This document shows positions 7,455 to 17,129 of a stretch of DNA of 64,000 nt, one piece after another; position 1 is the stretch's first letter, and every line of letters begins with the position of its first letter. The translations under genes and the position numbers were made by a program. The notes beneath the pieces were generated by a model that was not told the DNA's origin, did no database searches, and saw only the letters and a list, made by a program, of their open reading frames with translations. The stretch covers positions 1 through 64,000 of the forward strand of contig JAEXDQ010000036.1 of NCBI GenBank assembly GCA_023401595.1, written 5' to 3'. This DNA comes from Spirochaetota bacterium. GTDB lineage: Bacteria; Spirochaetota; Spirochaetia; Sphaerochaetales; Sphaerochaetaceae.

Positions 7455-9122
7455 GTGGCAGACAGACCATTGATCATACAGAGCGACCACACCATGTTGC
7501 TCGATGTCCATTCACCGGATGCCGAAGCATGCCGCAATGATATCATCGCATTCTCGGAACTCATCAAATCTCCGGAACATGTACATACATTCGCAGTTTC
7601 CGCATTATCGCTCTGGAACGCGGCTTCGGCGGGAATCACTGTTGAAGAGATCGAGGACAGGTTGCATCGCTGGTCCCGCTTCGACGTTCCGGAGTCGGTC
7701 AGCTTCTTCATCAGGGATACGGCGGGACGATTCGGCACGATCATCATGACGGTACCGGAAGATCCCCAGGACGAGGAGCATTATCTGCTTCGCATAACGG
7801 TCCCCAGGTATGCGAAGGAGCTTAAGGCGCGACAACAGCTGTCGAAGCTATTGATTCCACATGGTGATGAAGAGTTCCTGCTGAAGCGGTATAGCCGTGG
7901 GGAAGTAAAACTGCAACTGGTAAAGCTCGGTTTCCCCGTCGACGACAGGATACCCCTTACAAGAGGGGAACCGGTCCCCTGCCGCCTTCGCGAGACCACG
8001 CTTTCGGGCAAGAAATTTGAACAAAGGGATTATCAGGTCCTGGCGGCGAACGCATTGGTCGGAAACGGAGGGCCGGGAACAGGGTACGGGACCATCGTCC
8101 TCCCCTGCGGTTCAGGCAAGACCATTGTCGGAATGGAAATCATGAGCAGGCTTTCGACCCGGACATTGGTACTGACTACAAATGTCGCCGCGGTACACCA
8201 GTGGATCGGAGAAATCCTCGACAAGACGGACCTGACCATAGATCAAGTCGGCGAATATACGGGAGAGCGCAAGGAGACGAAGCCGGTCACGGTCTGTACC
8301 TACCAGGTGCTTACATGGAGACCGGACAAAGACGGCGACTTTCCCCATATGAGACTGCTCAAGGAAGGCAACTGGGGGCTGATCATCTACGATGAAGTAC
8401 ATATGCTCCCCGCACCGGTGTTCAAGGTCACAGCTGAGCTCCAGGCGATATACCGTGTAGGACTTACTGCGACGCTGATACGCGAAGACGGACGGGAAGA
8501 CGAAGTATTCTCCCTCGTCGGTCCGAAACGGTTCGACGTTCCATGGGGAGAATTGGAGAGCAAGGGCTGGATCGCTGAAGCCAACTGTTATGAAATACGT
8601 ATTCCGTTGCCGACGGAGCTGGAGCTTCCGTATGCGTTGGCGAACAAACGGGAGAAATACCGCATAGCGAGCGAAAACCCTCTGAAGATGGACGTTATCA
8701 GAGATTTGTTCACACGTCATCCCTCCGACTATATCCTTGTAATCGGACAATATATCGACCAATTGCAACAGGTGGCGAAGGAATTCGGACTTCCGTTGAT
8801 AACAGGTTCGACCAGCAATGCCAGACGGGATGAGCTTTTCGCCAAGTTCCGGAACGGCGAGCAACGGATACTTGTCGTATCCAAGGTAGCGAACTTCGCC
8901 ATAGACCTACCGGACGCATCGGTGGCGATCCAGATTTCAGGCACCTTCGGGTCACGACAGGAGGAGGCTCAGAGACTCGGAAGGATACTCCGTCCGAAAG
9001 AATGCTCCAGTAGCTTCTATTCGCTTGTCACCAGGTATTCGACCGAAGAGGAATTCGCTGCGAACCGGCAGAAGTTCCTTGCGGAACAAGGGTATTCCTA
9101 CCATATCGAGGTGTGGCGGTGA
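7455..9122 (+). CDS. XPB/RAD25-like DNA helicase
   Basis: A 555-residue SF2 helicase with a GTG start preceded by GAGGAG. Residues 1-180 form an N-terminal domain. The helicase core follows: Walker A (CGSGKT, about 217-222), DEVH box (about 313-316), VGLTATL motif III region, and a C-terminal RecA-like domain with QRLGRILRPK (about 504-513). This is the bacterial XPB class, known in spirochaetes and mycobacteria and probably involved in DNA repair. It is coupled to the next gene, whose likely GTG start overlaps its stop. Confidence 0.88.
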   Translation: MADRPLIIQSDHTMLLDVHSPDAEACRNDIIAFSELIKSPEHVHTFAVSALSLWNAASAGITVEEIEDRLHRWSRFDVPESVSFFIRDTAGRFGTIIMTVPEDPQDEEHYLLRITVPRYAKELKARQQLSKLLIPHGDEEFLLKRYSRGEVKLQLVKLGFPVDDRIPLTRGEPVPCRLRETTLSGKKFEQRDYQVLAANALVGNGGPGTGYGTIVLPCGSGKTIVGMEIMSRLSTRTLVLTTNVAAVHQWIGEILDKTDLTIDQVGEYTGERKETKPVTVCTYQVLTWRPDKDGDFPHMRLLKEGNWGLIIYDEVHMLPAPVFKVTAELQAIYRVGLTATLIREDGREDEVFSLVGPKRFDVPWGELESKGWIAEANCYEIRIPLPTELELPYALANKREKYRIASENPLKMDVIRDLFTRHPSDYILVIGQYIDQLQQVAKEFGLPLITGSTSNARRDELFAKFRNGEQRILVVSKVANFAIDLPDASVAIQISGTFGSRQEEAQRLGRILRPKECSSSFYSLVTRYSTEEEFAANRQKFLAEQGYSYHIEVWR

Positions 9123-11284
9123 ACAGTGATTCCACCGCCATCCAGCATTGGCGGAAAATGCTTTCCCTATATGGCGATGACAGCTATTTCTTCCTGGTAC
9201 GCAACTATCTGGGACCGGTAAGCACGCCGTTTCATAAACCGGCTTTGACGGATAGGCTGACGACTTTCTTTCTCAACGAACAGCATCAGGACAGGATATT
9301 ATCCTTGATCGATGACGATGATGCGTTGATTCTTAGCGCGGTATGGCTCATGAAAACGCCGCGGGAACAAGATTTGTTCGATGTGTTTCTGAACGATTTC
9401 CACTATGCCGAGCTACAACGTAGGATCGTCAACCTGGAGGAACGATTGCTGTTGCTTCCCGAAGAAGGCTTCGGCGGCAAGGCCGCGGTCTGCGTCAACC
9501 CGTTGCTTCAAGACCGTCTGCAACGGGAGACGCTCAGCCTGACGCCGTTGCTAGGCGCCGCCGATCACGGATTTCCGCAGAAAAAAGCATCGCCGGCGAT
9601 CATCACCAATGAAATCGTCCGAGGCTTCCTCAACCTGGTCGTTCAGGAGCAGCTTCCTGAGTCAGCGACCATGGAGGCCCGTTTCTTCGCATCCCCTCGC
9701 CTGGCGACGACTTTTCCGACCATCGACACGGACCGTCTCCCTGCGTTGCTGGACATCCTGCGAACCATTCTCGTCTCCATGGAGGTGATTGTCAGGGATT
9801 CCGATGGGAAACCGATGCTTGACAGGAATCGCGCGGAGGACCTGCTCCGGCAGGACGACAGGACTTTGCTGATATTGCTGCTTTCCACCGCACTATACGC
9901 CAGGCTCGTCGAAAAACGCACGAATGAGGATGACGCCGCACTGTTCCTCCGTTGCCGGACGGCGTCGCTGGAATTCATAGCCTTGGCGCGAGTCCTCACG
10001 TCCCTGTCCATGGATGATTTTACCCGGCTGACGAAGATTCTGGCCATACGCAACAAAATCCCCTTTGGCGACGACCTGCCGGGTCGTATCGCCGGACTGC
10101 TGGTCGTCATGGGAATCATGGACAAGACGACCAATCAATCCAGCGGAACAGAGGAATACTACATGACTGCGCTGGTAAAGAAGCTGTTCGAGGAGGAGCA
10201 AGAGGCGATTCCCCCCTCTTTGCTGACGATTGACAGCGATTGTACCGTATGCTACAGCGGGTCAAGAAGAAATGCGCCGGACGTCGCAAACGACCTGCTC
10301 TATCTGATCGGAGAAGTTCAGCAGGTCGATACCTTATGCAGGTATGAAATTACCCGCCAGAGCTTCAGGCATGCGTTGGACCAGGGGCTTGTCTTCGACG
10401 ATATCGTAGGGTATCTGGGCGCGGCTTCAGGACAGGCGTTGCAGTCACACCTGATACAGCTCATGGGGGAATGGTACGCCGCGTACCATAGCGTGAGGAT
10501 CTACGACGGAATCGTCGTCTGCTGTGATACCCGTATGACCAGGCTCGTCGATCAGCACCCCCAGCTCCAGCAATTCATCATCCAGAGAATCCAAGAAGGC
10601 ATCTACCTGTTCAGCCGGGAGAATGAAGCGAAATGGAGGTTCTTGCTGAAAAACGCAGGAGCCGACATGCTCCCCCGGACGGTCCACGAAGAAAACGGCG
10701 AGGTTCGGCCATTCAGCACAAAGCAGAGCGTCCCCGTGCAGCAGGAAATGCCGACCAAAGGGGATCTGGCGATCAGACGGATACGGGAAGAACTCAGGAA
10801 CATGTCCGTCACCCCGCAACCGAGGTTCGACATCCCCCGGCAGGCTTCGCGCGAGACGCCATGGAGGGAGCCGGCGTTCCTAGCAGAGATAGCGTCGGAT
10901 ATAGAAAAACTGCATCTGACCGGAGTCGACGCCGAAGAAATGGAAAGTCGTTTCAGAAGCAGGTTGCTCCTGACCTCCCGGCAAGTGGTACGCCAAAGGC
11001 TGTATACCGGCTTGCTTTCCGCTTCGGGTTTTGATTTCCGGGGTAAGGTCAACCTATGCAAAAGCGCGGTCGGAAAAGAAGACATGGTGCTGGAGGTTCA
11101 CATATACGACAACGATGAGGAAAAAATACTCCTTGTTCTCGCCAAGGAGTTGCTCAACCCTACCAGCAAGGACGCGTTGCTCAAGGTTCTGGTCCTGCCC
11201 TTTCTGGAAGAACGTACCATACCGATCAGCAGGATGTTTCTCGTCACGCGCCAGCGGTTGTCGTTGTTGGGCGGACAGGTATAG
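9119..11284 (+). CDS. XPB-associated protein with helicase_C_3-like domain
   Basis: A protein of about 721 residues read from GTG 9119, which shares a GTGA overlap with the helicase stop and has GAGGTG five bases upstream; GTG 9113 is an alternative. Residues about 370-510 (LLTIDSDCTVCYSG onward to the region with the repeated hydrophobic pattern) resemble the PF13625 XPB/Ssl2 N-terminal-like domain found next to bacterial XPB genes. The first ~330 residues are helical and unassigned. No Walker motif is present. It probably acts with the helicase as partner or substrate-recognition subunit; this is inferred from coupling and known gene pairs. Confidence 0.68.
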   Translation: MNSDSTAIQHWRKMLSLYGDDSYFFLVRNYLGPVSTPFHKPALTDRLTTFFLNEQHQDRILSLIDDDDALILSAVWLMKTPREQDLFDVFLNDFHYAELQRRIVNLEERLLLLPEEGFGGKAAVCVNPLLQDRLQRETLSLTPLLGAADHGFPQKKASPAIITNEIVRGFLNLVVQEQLPESATMEARFFASPRLATTFPTIDTDRLPALLDILRTILVSMEVIVRDSDGKPMLDRNRAEDLLRQDDRTLLILLLSTALYARLVEKRTNEDDAALFLRCRTASLEFIALARVLTSLSMDDFTRLTKILAIRNKIPFGDDLPGRIAGLLVVMGIMDKTTNQSSGTEEYYMTALVKKLFEEEQEAIPPSLLTIDSDCTVCYSGSRRNAPDVANDLLYLIGEVQQVDTLCRYEITRQSFRHALDQGLVFDDIVGYLGAASGQALQSHLIQLMGEWYAAYHSVRIYDGIVVCCDTRMTRLVDQHPQLQQFIIQRIQEGIYLFSRENEAKWRFLLKNAGADMLPRTVHEENGEVRPFSTKQSVPVQQEMPTKGDLAIRRIREELRNMSVTPQPRFDIPRQASRETPWREPAFLAEIASDIEKLHLTGVDAEEMESRFRSRLLLTSRQVVRQRLYTGLLSASGFDFRGKVNLCKSAVGKEDMVLEVHIYDNDEEKILLVLAKELLNPTSKDALLKVLVLPFLEERTIPISRMFLVTRQRLSLLGGQV

Positions 11285-11407
11285 GATAAGTACAGGCCAG
11301 GTAAGGGACTGCGGTTATTTCTGGGACAGGCTGCGCCCCTGGCCCTATCGAACGATCAAATCTGATTCAACCTGCGGCGGCCCGTCGGTTCAATCAAACA
11401 GCGTCGT

Positions 11408-12004
11408 TCATCGTTCGCTCCGATACGCCTCGAAACACATCTTCACCTGTTCTTCGTTGTTCTTCTCCGTCGCAAGCGGGGGCAGCGAGTCTTCTGGAAA
11501 ATATCCGCTCCCTATGGTTTCTGAATTCGGACGGAACTCCCCTCCGAGAACATCGCAGAGAACGAATATCTTGCAGACCCTGTAGGCATAGCGTGGCAGG
11601 TTGTGTTTCTCCCGGTCCTGTACGGCGATGACGAAGTCGGCCGATACTTCGAGGCCGGCTTCTTCGCGGACTTCCTTGATCACATTCTCCCTAACGGACA
11701 AACCTACATCGACCCAACCGCCGGGCAACGACCAAGTACCGTTTTTCTCTTGAACCAGCAGTATCCTGTCATCCTGAAAGATCGCGGCACGGCTATCGAG
11801 TTTTGGGGTCTGGTATCCGGTTTCATTACAGAACAGGCCGCGAACCTTCCCCACCGGCAAATCGGTCTGGGACGCGACCATCTCCGCAGATATTTCCCTG
11901 ATACGTTCAAACCGTTCAATGTCGAACCGGTCCTTGCTATAGAACAACCCGGCCTGCGCCAGACTTTGCAGCTCCACAGCCCAATCCAACCATTTATCCG
12001 ACAT
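11408..12004 (-). CDS. Nudix hydrolase with N-terminal PF12535-like domain
   Basis: Read from ATG 12004 (198 residues; ATG 12016 is also possible). The N-terminal 60 residues (WLDWAVELQSLAQAGLFYSKD onward) resemble the domain preceding Nudix folds in nucleoside-diphosphate-X hydrolases. The Nudix box is GGWVDVGLSVRENVIKEVREE (split in text at LSVREN): the usual first Glu is Leu, as is common in this subfamily, while REVREEAG is intact. The substrate is unknown. The gene overlaps the end of the preceding membrane protein gene. Confidence 0.8.
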   Translation of the reverse strand: MSDKWLDWAVELQSLAQAGLFYSKDRFDIERFERIREISAEMVASQTDLPVGKVRGLFCNETGYQTPKLDSRAAIFQDDRILLVQEKNGTWSLPGGWVDVGLSVRENVIKEVREEAGLEVSADFVIAVQDREKHNLPRYAYRVCKIFVLCDVLGGEFRPNSETIGSGYFPEDSLPPLATEKNNEEQVKMCFEAYRSER

Positions 12005-12464
12005 TGCCGCCCCCATGGGAGCCGGTCGTAGCCCAAGCGTTGCAGACCGTCACATAGATATGCCCTGCCGTAAACAACATGGCAGTCAGCAGCAATAGCC
12101 AATGTCGTTGGAGTATCCCGCTCAATAGGAACATCAGACTGGGTAGAATCGCAAGTACCAACGCTAAGACCGGCAACGGCTTTCTGAAATAGAACAGCCA
12201 GCCGATCCAGTAGCCAAGCATCAGAACCCCCATGGAGAGCAACCACACGACAAAGGCCGTCTTCGACGAAAACCCGTTTTCCGCCACTCCTATGTTGAAC
12301 GACAGCAGGAACATGGAGCCGTAGCGTCCGACCTGCTCAATCAGGTTCATCACAACGCTATGACAACGGTTCTCAGCCCCTTTGTATCTGAAAGCGTATA
12401 CGATGTTGGGAAGCAGCATCAACAGGACGACAAGCATTCCCAAGGTATTGATCCAGTCCATCAT
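11994..12464 (-). CDS. four-helix membrane protein of unknown function
   Basis: Start chosen at ATG 12464, with GGAGG 11 bases upstream; upstream ATGs would add an Arg/Gln-rich leader encoded by a tandem repeat and are unlikely. The product is about 156 residues with four or five hydrophobic segments (for example MLVVLLMLLPNIVYAF and VLALVLAILPSLMFLLSG). I do not recognise the family. It overlaps the Nudix gene by 11 bases and lies 171 bp downstream of aroDE on the same strand. Confidence 0.6.
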   Translation of the reverse strand: MMDWINTLGMLVVLLMLLPNIVYAFRYKGAENRCHSVVMNLIEQVGRYGSMFLLSFNIGVAENGFSSKTAFVVWLLSMGVLMLGYWIGWLFYFRKPLPVLALVLAILPSLMFLLSGILQRHWLLLLTAMLFTAGHIYVTVCNAWATTGSHGGGNVG

Positions 12465-12547
12465 ATTCTCATCAGCCTCCATCAGCCGGACATGAATGCG
12501 AAATCGCCGGCGGTCAACCGCGACGCGACGCCAAAATGAAGCGATCC

Positions 12548-12607
12548 GCCTCAAAGCTTGCCTCAAAGCTTGCCTCAAAGCTTGCCTCAAAGCCCGCCTC
12601 AAAGCCC
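12548..12607. repeat. five tandem copies of a 12-bp unit
   Basis: Three identical copies of GCCTCAAAGCTT (12548-12583) are followed by two of GCCTCAAAGCCC (12584-12607). A degraded continuation (GCCTTAGGGGTA, GCCTTAGGGTA) runs on to about 12630. The array sits between aroDE and the membrane protein gene. Translated, it would give repeated RQAL, but it lies upstream of the likely start. Confidence 0.9.
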
Positions 12608-12635
12608 GCCTTAGGGGTAGCCTTAGGGTAGCCAG

Positions 12636-14096
12636 CTATTTATCGGAATAGACGCTTACCCACTGGGGATAATGATATCCGGTGAACGCCTCGAACTGGA
12701 GCTTCCCCTGCTGAATCAGCATGTCCATGCCATACTGAATCCTGCAACCGGCCGCTTTCGCACGACCGAGGAACTTGGTCTCGTGGGGTTTGTAGACCAG
12801 GTCATAGACGATTTCTGTACCGTTGAAATGGAAATCGGGAGCGGGGTCGCCTTCTACGTCGGGCTCCATCCCTACGGAAGTCGTCTGTACAACCAGGTCG
12901 ACCTGCCCTTGATAGGCCGACACGTTCTCCAAAGAGTCGTAGCTCCCCATAGTCTCGTCCGCAAGGGACTTGGCCTTCTCCACATTCCGGTTGACAATGA
13001 TCACCTTGATATTGTGGTTGTGCAGCGCCCAGACGACGGCACGGGACGCGCCTCCTGCGCCGATCACCAATGCGGTATGTATCCTGCCCTGTTCAATATC
13101 ATGCTGAATCGGCACAAGGAATCCATAATAGTCGGTATTGATCCCCTTCCACATGTTCTGGATACGGACCACCGTATTGCAAGAACCGATCTGCTTCACT
13201 TCCCTAGTGATTCGTCCCAGGTACGGCAGCACGTCCTGCTTATGGGGAATAGTCACAGAAAAGCCGTATATCCGCATGCTTTCGGCCAACTTGAAAAAGG
13301 AACGGACAGAATCGACGAGAAACGGCACATAGACGGCGTTGAACCTGATGGCATGGAAGCCTGGATTATGGATCATCGGAGAAGAGGTATGCATCACCGG
13401 ATTCCCGATTACTCCATAGATATGGGTCTGTTTATCGATCTGATCGGCGCGGTAGAGCTCGCTCATGACACGGGGCGTCAAATGTCCGGGCGCGCCGCTT
13501 GAGGACTGTCCATCGGAACAGAACGTCAGGCAGGAACCGGTGCGTTTGTAGAGGATCCGGGTCGGTACCCCCATCGCCCCCATGCCTATCACGATCTTTT
13601 CAGGAACATCGGCAAGCTCCTGCTCGACGCGGAACAAGGATATCACATCCATGAAGGTCTTCGGCGTGACCGCTATCTTGGGGATGTCGCCCTTCGCCGC
13701 CATACGGGAAAGGCGGGAATAGATATCGGCGGGCATGCCCTCGCAATCGTGGAAGGACCGTATGATCCTGATACCTCTGGCATGCAGTTCATTCTCGAAA
13801 TCGCTTTTCTTGACATCGTCCTCGATATCGACGTAGGAGAAACCGCCGGAAGCTACGCGCTTGATGAGATTGAACCGCTGGCGCTCCGGCAAATCGCACT
13901 TTCCGCCATCGGAAACCCGGCGGCAGGTAAGGATGACCGGGACGTCTACCCGATCGGGAAAAGAAGCCGCCCGGTCCAGTTCGGCTTCATCAAGCAGGTC
14001 GATCCGTAGTTCCACGAGCTTGATCCAGTTCCTGTTGCGTTCATACTGGGCGAAATCCTCTTCAAGAGTGGTCCCTGTCAAAGTCAGACACAGCAT
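12636..14096 (-). CDS. aroDE: bifunctional 3-dehydroquinate dehydratase / shikimate dehydrogenase
   Basis: A 486-residue fusion. Residues 1-215 are type I dehydroquinase: Glu29 and Arg31 in VELRID, His116 in SFHDC, and the Schiff-base Lys140 in PKIAVTP. Residues 225-486 are shikimate dehydrogenase: Lys286 in VTIPHK, Asp322 in GINTDYYG, and the nucleotide motif GAGGAS (345-350). The substrate motif, usually HSxSP, reads HTSSP (236-240), so the first Ser is Thr. The fusion is known in plants and some bacteria. With aroK and aroC it covers steps 3, 4, 5 and 7 of the shikimate pathway. Confidence 0.92.
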   Translation of the reverse strand: MLCLTLTGTTLEEDFAQYERNRNWIKLVELRIDLLDEAELDRAASFPDRVDVPVILTCRRVSDGGKCDLPERQRFNLIKRVASGGFSYVDIEDDVKKSDFENELHARGIRIIRSFHDCEGMPADIYSRLSRMAAKGDIPKIAVTPKTFMDVISLFRVEQELADVPEKIVIGMGAMGVPTRILYKRTGSCLTFCSDGQSSSGAPGHLTPRVMSELYRADQIDKQTHIYGVIGNPVMHTSSPMIHNPGFHAIRFNAVYVPFLVDSVRSFFKLAESMRIYGFSVTIPHKQDVLPYLGRITREVKQIGSCNTVVRIQNMWKGINTDYYGFLVPIQHDIEQGRIHTALVIGAGGASRAVVWALHNHNIKVIIVNRNVEKAKSLADETMGSYDSLENVSAYQGQVDLVVQTTSVGMEPDVEGDPAPDFHFNGTEIVYDLVYKPHETKFLGRAKAAGCRIQYGMDMLIQQGKLQFEAFTGYHYPQWVSVYSDK

Positions 14097-14184
14097 ATGG
14101 AATCCTCCCAGTCAGTCAAGATGCGAACCAACCACAGTCGGCCGCGGAAAGACGTTTTCAAGACGGCCCGCCAGAAAAAACGGG

Positions 14185-14214
14185 TTGACTTGCCACCGCG
14201 GGCGAGCATATGTT
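14185..14214 (+). promoter_or_regulatory. candidate promoter of the ABC-F gene
   Basis: TTGACT at 14185-14190, an 18-bp spacer and TATGTT at 14209-14214. This predicts a leader of about 93 nt before the ABC-F start. The leader contains a direct repeat of CGTCGGC but no ATG-started leader peptide. Confidence 0.55.
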
Positions 14215-14313
14215 AGACTCTATCATACTGGTAAAACAGCTAATCTGCAACACCCACCAGGACCGTCGGCCCACAACGTCGGCGTATTTTTGTTTGCTTT
14301 GAAGGATTGAGCG

Positions 14314-16311
14314 ATGGGCACTCTCCAAGTACAGAACATACGGCTGGCTTTCGGCGACAGGGACCTGTTGGACGGAGTCGGTTTCACGCTTTCAGAAAAA
14401 AGTCGCGCGGCGCTCGCCGGGGGAAACGGAACAGGTAAATCGACGTTGCTGAAGATCGTCGCCGGACTGACCCAGCCGGACGCGGGAACAATCAGCATGA
14501 CGAAGGGAATGCGGGTATCCTACCTGCCCCAGTCGGACATCGTACTGGGAGATAGAACGGTCCTGGAGGAAGTCGAACTCGGTTACAGCCGGTTCACCGA
14601 GATGCTGGAACGACAGCGGGAGCTGGAGACCCGGCTCAGTGGAATATCCGAGAACGACAGGCACCGGGCGTTGCTGCTGGAGCTGCACGAGGTGCAGGAA
14701 CAGCTGCTTGACAGCGACTACTACCAACGCTCCGCCGTCATGGAGCAGATACTCAAGGGGCTGGGATTCGCCAGGGAGGACTTCGACCGTTCCTGCGGAG
14801 AGTTCTCCGGAGGCTGGCAGATGAGGATCGCCTTGGCGAAGGTCCTGGCGGAGGCCCCCGACATCATGCTGCTGGACGAACCTACGAACTATCTCGACAT
14901 CGAAGCCCGCATATGGCTGAAGAACTACCTCAGGCTCTATCGCGGCGGAGTGCTGATCGTCAGCCACGACCAGTACTTCCTCGATGAGACAGTCTCGGAA
15001 GTCTATGAACTGTTCAACGGGATACTCACCCGGTATGCGGGGAACTACAGCTCCTATCTCCGCCAGAGGGAGATGGAGATCGAAGCCTTGGAAGAGGCGT
15101 ACAAACGGCAGCAGACGGAAATAGAACGGACTGAACAGTTCATCGAACGCTTCCGGTACAAGGCGACAAAGAGCAAGCAGGTACAAAGCCGCATCAAGCA
15201 GCTGGAGAAGATCGAGCCTGTCGTGGTGCCGTCCCATCTGAAGAAGCTTTCATTCTCCTTTCCGCCAGCTCCGCACAGTGGCAACGATGTCCTGCTTGTA
15301 GACCATTTGTGCAAAAGCTACGGTGAACATCAGATTTTCTCGAACCTTTCATTCGTGGTCCGCAAAGGCGAGCGTCTGGCGGTGACAGGTCGCAACGGCG
15401 CTGGAAAATCGACCCTGCTGCGGATGCTCGCCGGGATAGACCGGGACTACCAGGGGACAGTCAGGGAAGGAGCCGGCCTGAAGATCGGATATTTCGCCCA
15501 GGATACGGAAAAGACGCTGGATCCCAAGAACGATGTGATCGGGGAAGTCGAGACTGTCGCGACGACGGCGGATATCCCCCGCTTGCGCAACCTGCTCGGC
15601 TCCTTCCTGTTCAGCGACGACGATGTGTTCAAGCAAGTGTCCGTACTTTCAGGAGGGGAACGCAGCAGGCTCGCTCTGTTGAAGATATTGCTCCACCCGG
15701 CGAACCTGCTGATCCTTGACGAACCGACGAACCACCTCGATATCAACGCCAAGGAGATGCTGTTGGAGGCGCTGCGGCAATACGATGGTACGATGGTGTT
15801 CGTCAGCCATGACAGCTACTTCATCGAACGCATCGCCACAAGGATCCTCTATCTTTCAGAAGACGAGCCTGAGTTCTTCGAGGGGGACTACCAGTATTTT
15901 TCATGGAAGCTGGAACAAAAGGAACAGGTGGCGGCGTTGGCGGGCAAACAGGACAAGGAGGCTTCGGCTTCCGCTTCGGGAAACGGCCTTGCGCCCTCGC
16001 CCGCGCCCGCGATGCGGCAGGAACCGCTGAACTCCGCGGAAGCGAAAAAAGAGGCCAACCGGAGGAGGAACCGCAAGCGCTCCTTGCAGCAGCAGGCCGA
16101 CAAGCTATTGGCCGATTCGGAAGCCGTGGAAAAACAGATGGAGGAAATAGAGGGACTGATGGGGCTGCCGGAGAACTATTCGGTCGCGACGAAGATCACC
16201 GCCCTGGTGAAACGCAAGGAAGAGCTTCAGGCCGACCATGAAAGCCTGACCGAACAATGGTTTACCGTCACGGCGGAACTCGAGGAGATGGAACGGGATG
16301 AACAGCTCTGA
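14314..16311 (+). CDS. ABC-F family ATP-binding protein
   Basis: A 665-residue soluble protein with two ABC domains. The first has Walker A GGNGTGKST, signature FSGGWQMR and DEPTNYLDIEA. The second has GRNGAGKST, LSGGERSR and DEPTNHLDI. Between them is the ~80-residue charged linker typical of ABC-F proteins. The last ~90 residues form a Lys/Glu-rich coiled coil after an Ala/Pro-rich hinge, as in Uup. ABC-F proteins act on the ribosome; the Uup-like tail fits a translation-quality role better than antibiotic resistance. It overlaps the Maf gene by 14 bases. Confidence 0.9.
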   Translation: MGTLQVQNIRLAFGDRDLLDGVGFTLSEKSRAALAGGNGTGKSTLLKIVAGLTQPDAGTISMTKGMRVSYLPQSDIVLGDRTVLEEVELGYSRFTEMLERQRELETRLSGISENDRHRALLLELHEVQEQLLDSDYYQRSAVMEQILKGLGFAREDFDRSCGEFSGGWQMRIALAKVLAEAPDIMLLDEPTNYLDIEARIWLKNYLRLYRGGVLIVSHDQYFLDETVSEVYELFNGILTRYAGNYSSYLRQREMEIEALEEAYKRQQTEIERTEQFIERFRYKATKSKQVQSRIKQLEKIEPVVVPSHLKKLSFSFPPAPHSGNDVLLVDHLCKSYGEHQIFSNLSFVVRKGERLAVTGRNGAGKSTLLRMLAGIDRDYQGTVREGAGLKIGYFAQDTEKTLDPKNDVIGEVETVATTADIPRLRNLLGSFLFSDDDVFKQVSVLSGGERSRLALLKILLHPANLLILDEPTNHLDINAKEMLLEALRQYDGTMVFVSHDSYFIERIATRILYLSEDEPEFFEGDYQYFSWKLEQKEQVAALAGKQDKEASASASGNGLAPSPAPAMRQEPLNSAEAKKEANRRRNRKRSLQQQADKLLADSEAVEKQMEEIEGLMGLPENYSVATKITALVKRKEELQADHESLTEQWFTVTAELEEMERDEQL

Positions 16312-17020
16312 ACATACTTGGCGACCGCCGCAGGAACCGACGGATGCGCAGCTCAGGCTCGCCAAGGCGCTTCCTCGTCTCACACTTGCGTCCGCGTCGC
16401 CGGCGAGGCGTATGGAGTTGGTCAACGCCGGTATCGCGGTGACAACCAGCCCTACCGACGCCGACGAACAAGTACCGCAGACGGTACCGCATGAGAAGGT
16501 GATGGCAATCGCCCGCAGAAAAATGGACGCGTACCTGCTGCGGCAGGAACGGGGGCTTCCCGCCCTCACCTGCGACACCATGATCGCCTTTGCCGGGAAG
16601 ATGATAGGAAAACCGGAGGATCGGCGTCATGCCCGCGAACAGCTCACGGCTTTCAGCGGAACGGCCCATGAGGTCTACACGGGGTGGGCGCTCGCGTTCC
16701 CGGTCGGCGCTCTCGGCTTGATCCCTCCGTCCTCTGACAGAGGAAAACAGCGCCCGTACTATTTCCATGAATCCCGCCCGGAAACGGGCGTCGAGATCAT
16801 CTGGTACTACGACCACGCCCGTGTGGAATTCCGCGAGTTGCCAGACCAGGATATCGAGACCTATCTCGATTGTGATGAATGGAAAGGGGCGGCAGGTTCC
16901 TATCGGATACAGGGGCGGGGCTCAACGTTGGTCAAATCGATATATGGAGACTACGCTACTGTGGTGGGCTTGCCTATTTCAATGATTTCTGACATAGTAT
17001 ATAGTACTGCGCTCCTCTAG
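16298..17020 (+). CDS. maf: Maf-family nucleotide pyrophosphatase
   Basis: A 240-residue protein. The N-terminal LTLASASPARRMEL (usual LASxSPRR) and the catalytic region CDTMIAF..GKMIGKP define the Maf/YhdE family, which hydrolyses non-canonical or dTTP/UTP-type nucleotides. Residues about 135-165 form an insertion not found in short Maf proteins. The start overlaps the ABC-F stop by 14 bp in another frame. The C-terminal GSYRIQGRGSTLVKSIYGDYATVVGLP is also typical. Confidence 0.9.
   Translation: MNSSEHTWRPPQEPTDAQLRLAKALPRLTLASASPARRMELVNAGIAVTTSPTDADEQVPQTVPHEKVMAIARRKMDAYLLRQERGLPALTCDTMIAFAGKMIGKPEDRRHAREQLTAFSGTAHEVYTGWALAFPVGALGLIPPSSDRGKQRPYYFHESRPETGVEIIWYYDHARVEFRELPDQDIETYLDCDEWKGAAGSYRIQGRGSTLVKSIYGDYATVVGLPISMISDIVYSTALL
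16977..17005 (+). promoter_or_regulatory. candidate rpsB operon promoter
   Basis: TTTCAA at 16977-16982, a 17-bp spacer and TATAGT at 17000-17005, overlapping the last codons of maf. It predicts a leader of about 118 nt before rpsB, long enough for an S2-responsive structure, though no known S2 leader motif was recognised. Confidence 0.5.
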
Positions 17021-17129
17021 TGGAGTTCAGAATATCCGCCCTATGGGTGAGAAACAGATGAAGGGTGACGACGTTGGAGCGGCATGAAGTGTGTGCCGTA
17101 CCGGGTTTTGTCGTCAGCAGGAGGAAATT

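Noticed and set aside
12465..12602. Upstream start of the membrane protein giving an RQAL-repeat leader
   Set aside because: It would translate the tandem repeat into an Arg/Gln-rich leader before a hydrophobic segment, with no ribosome-binding site.
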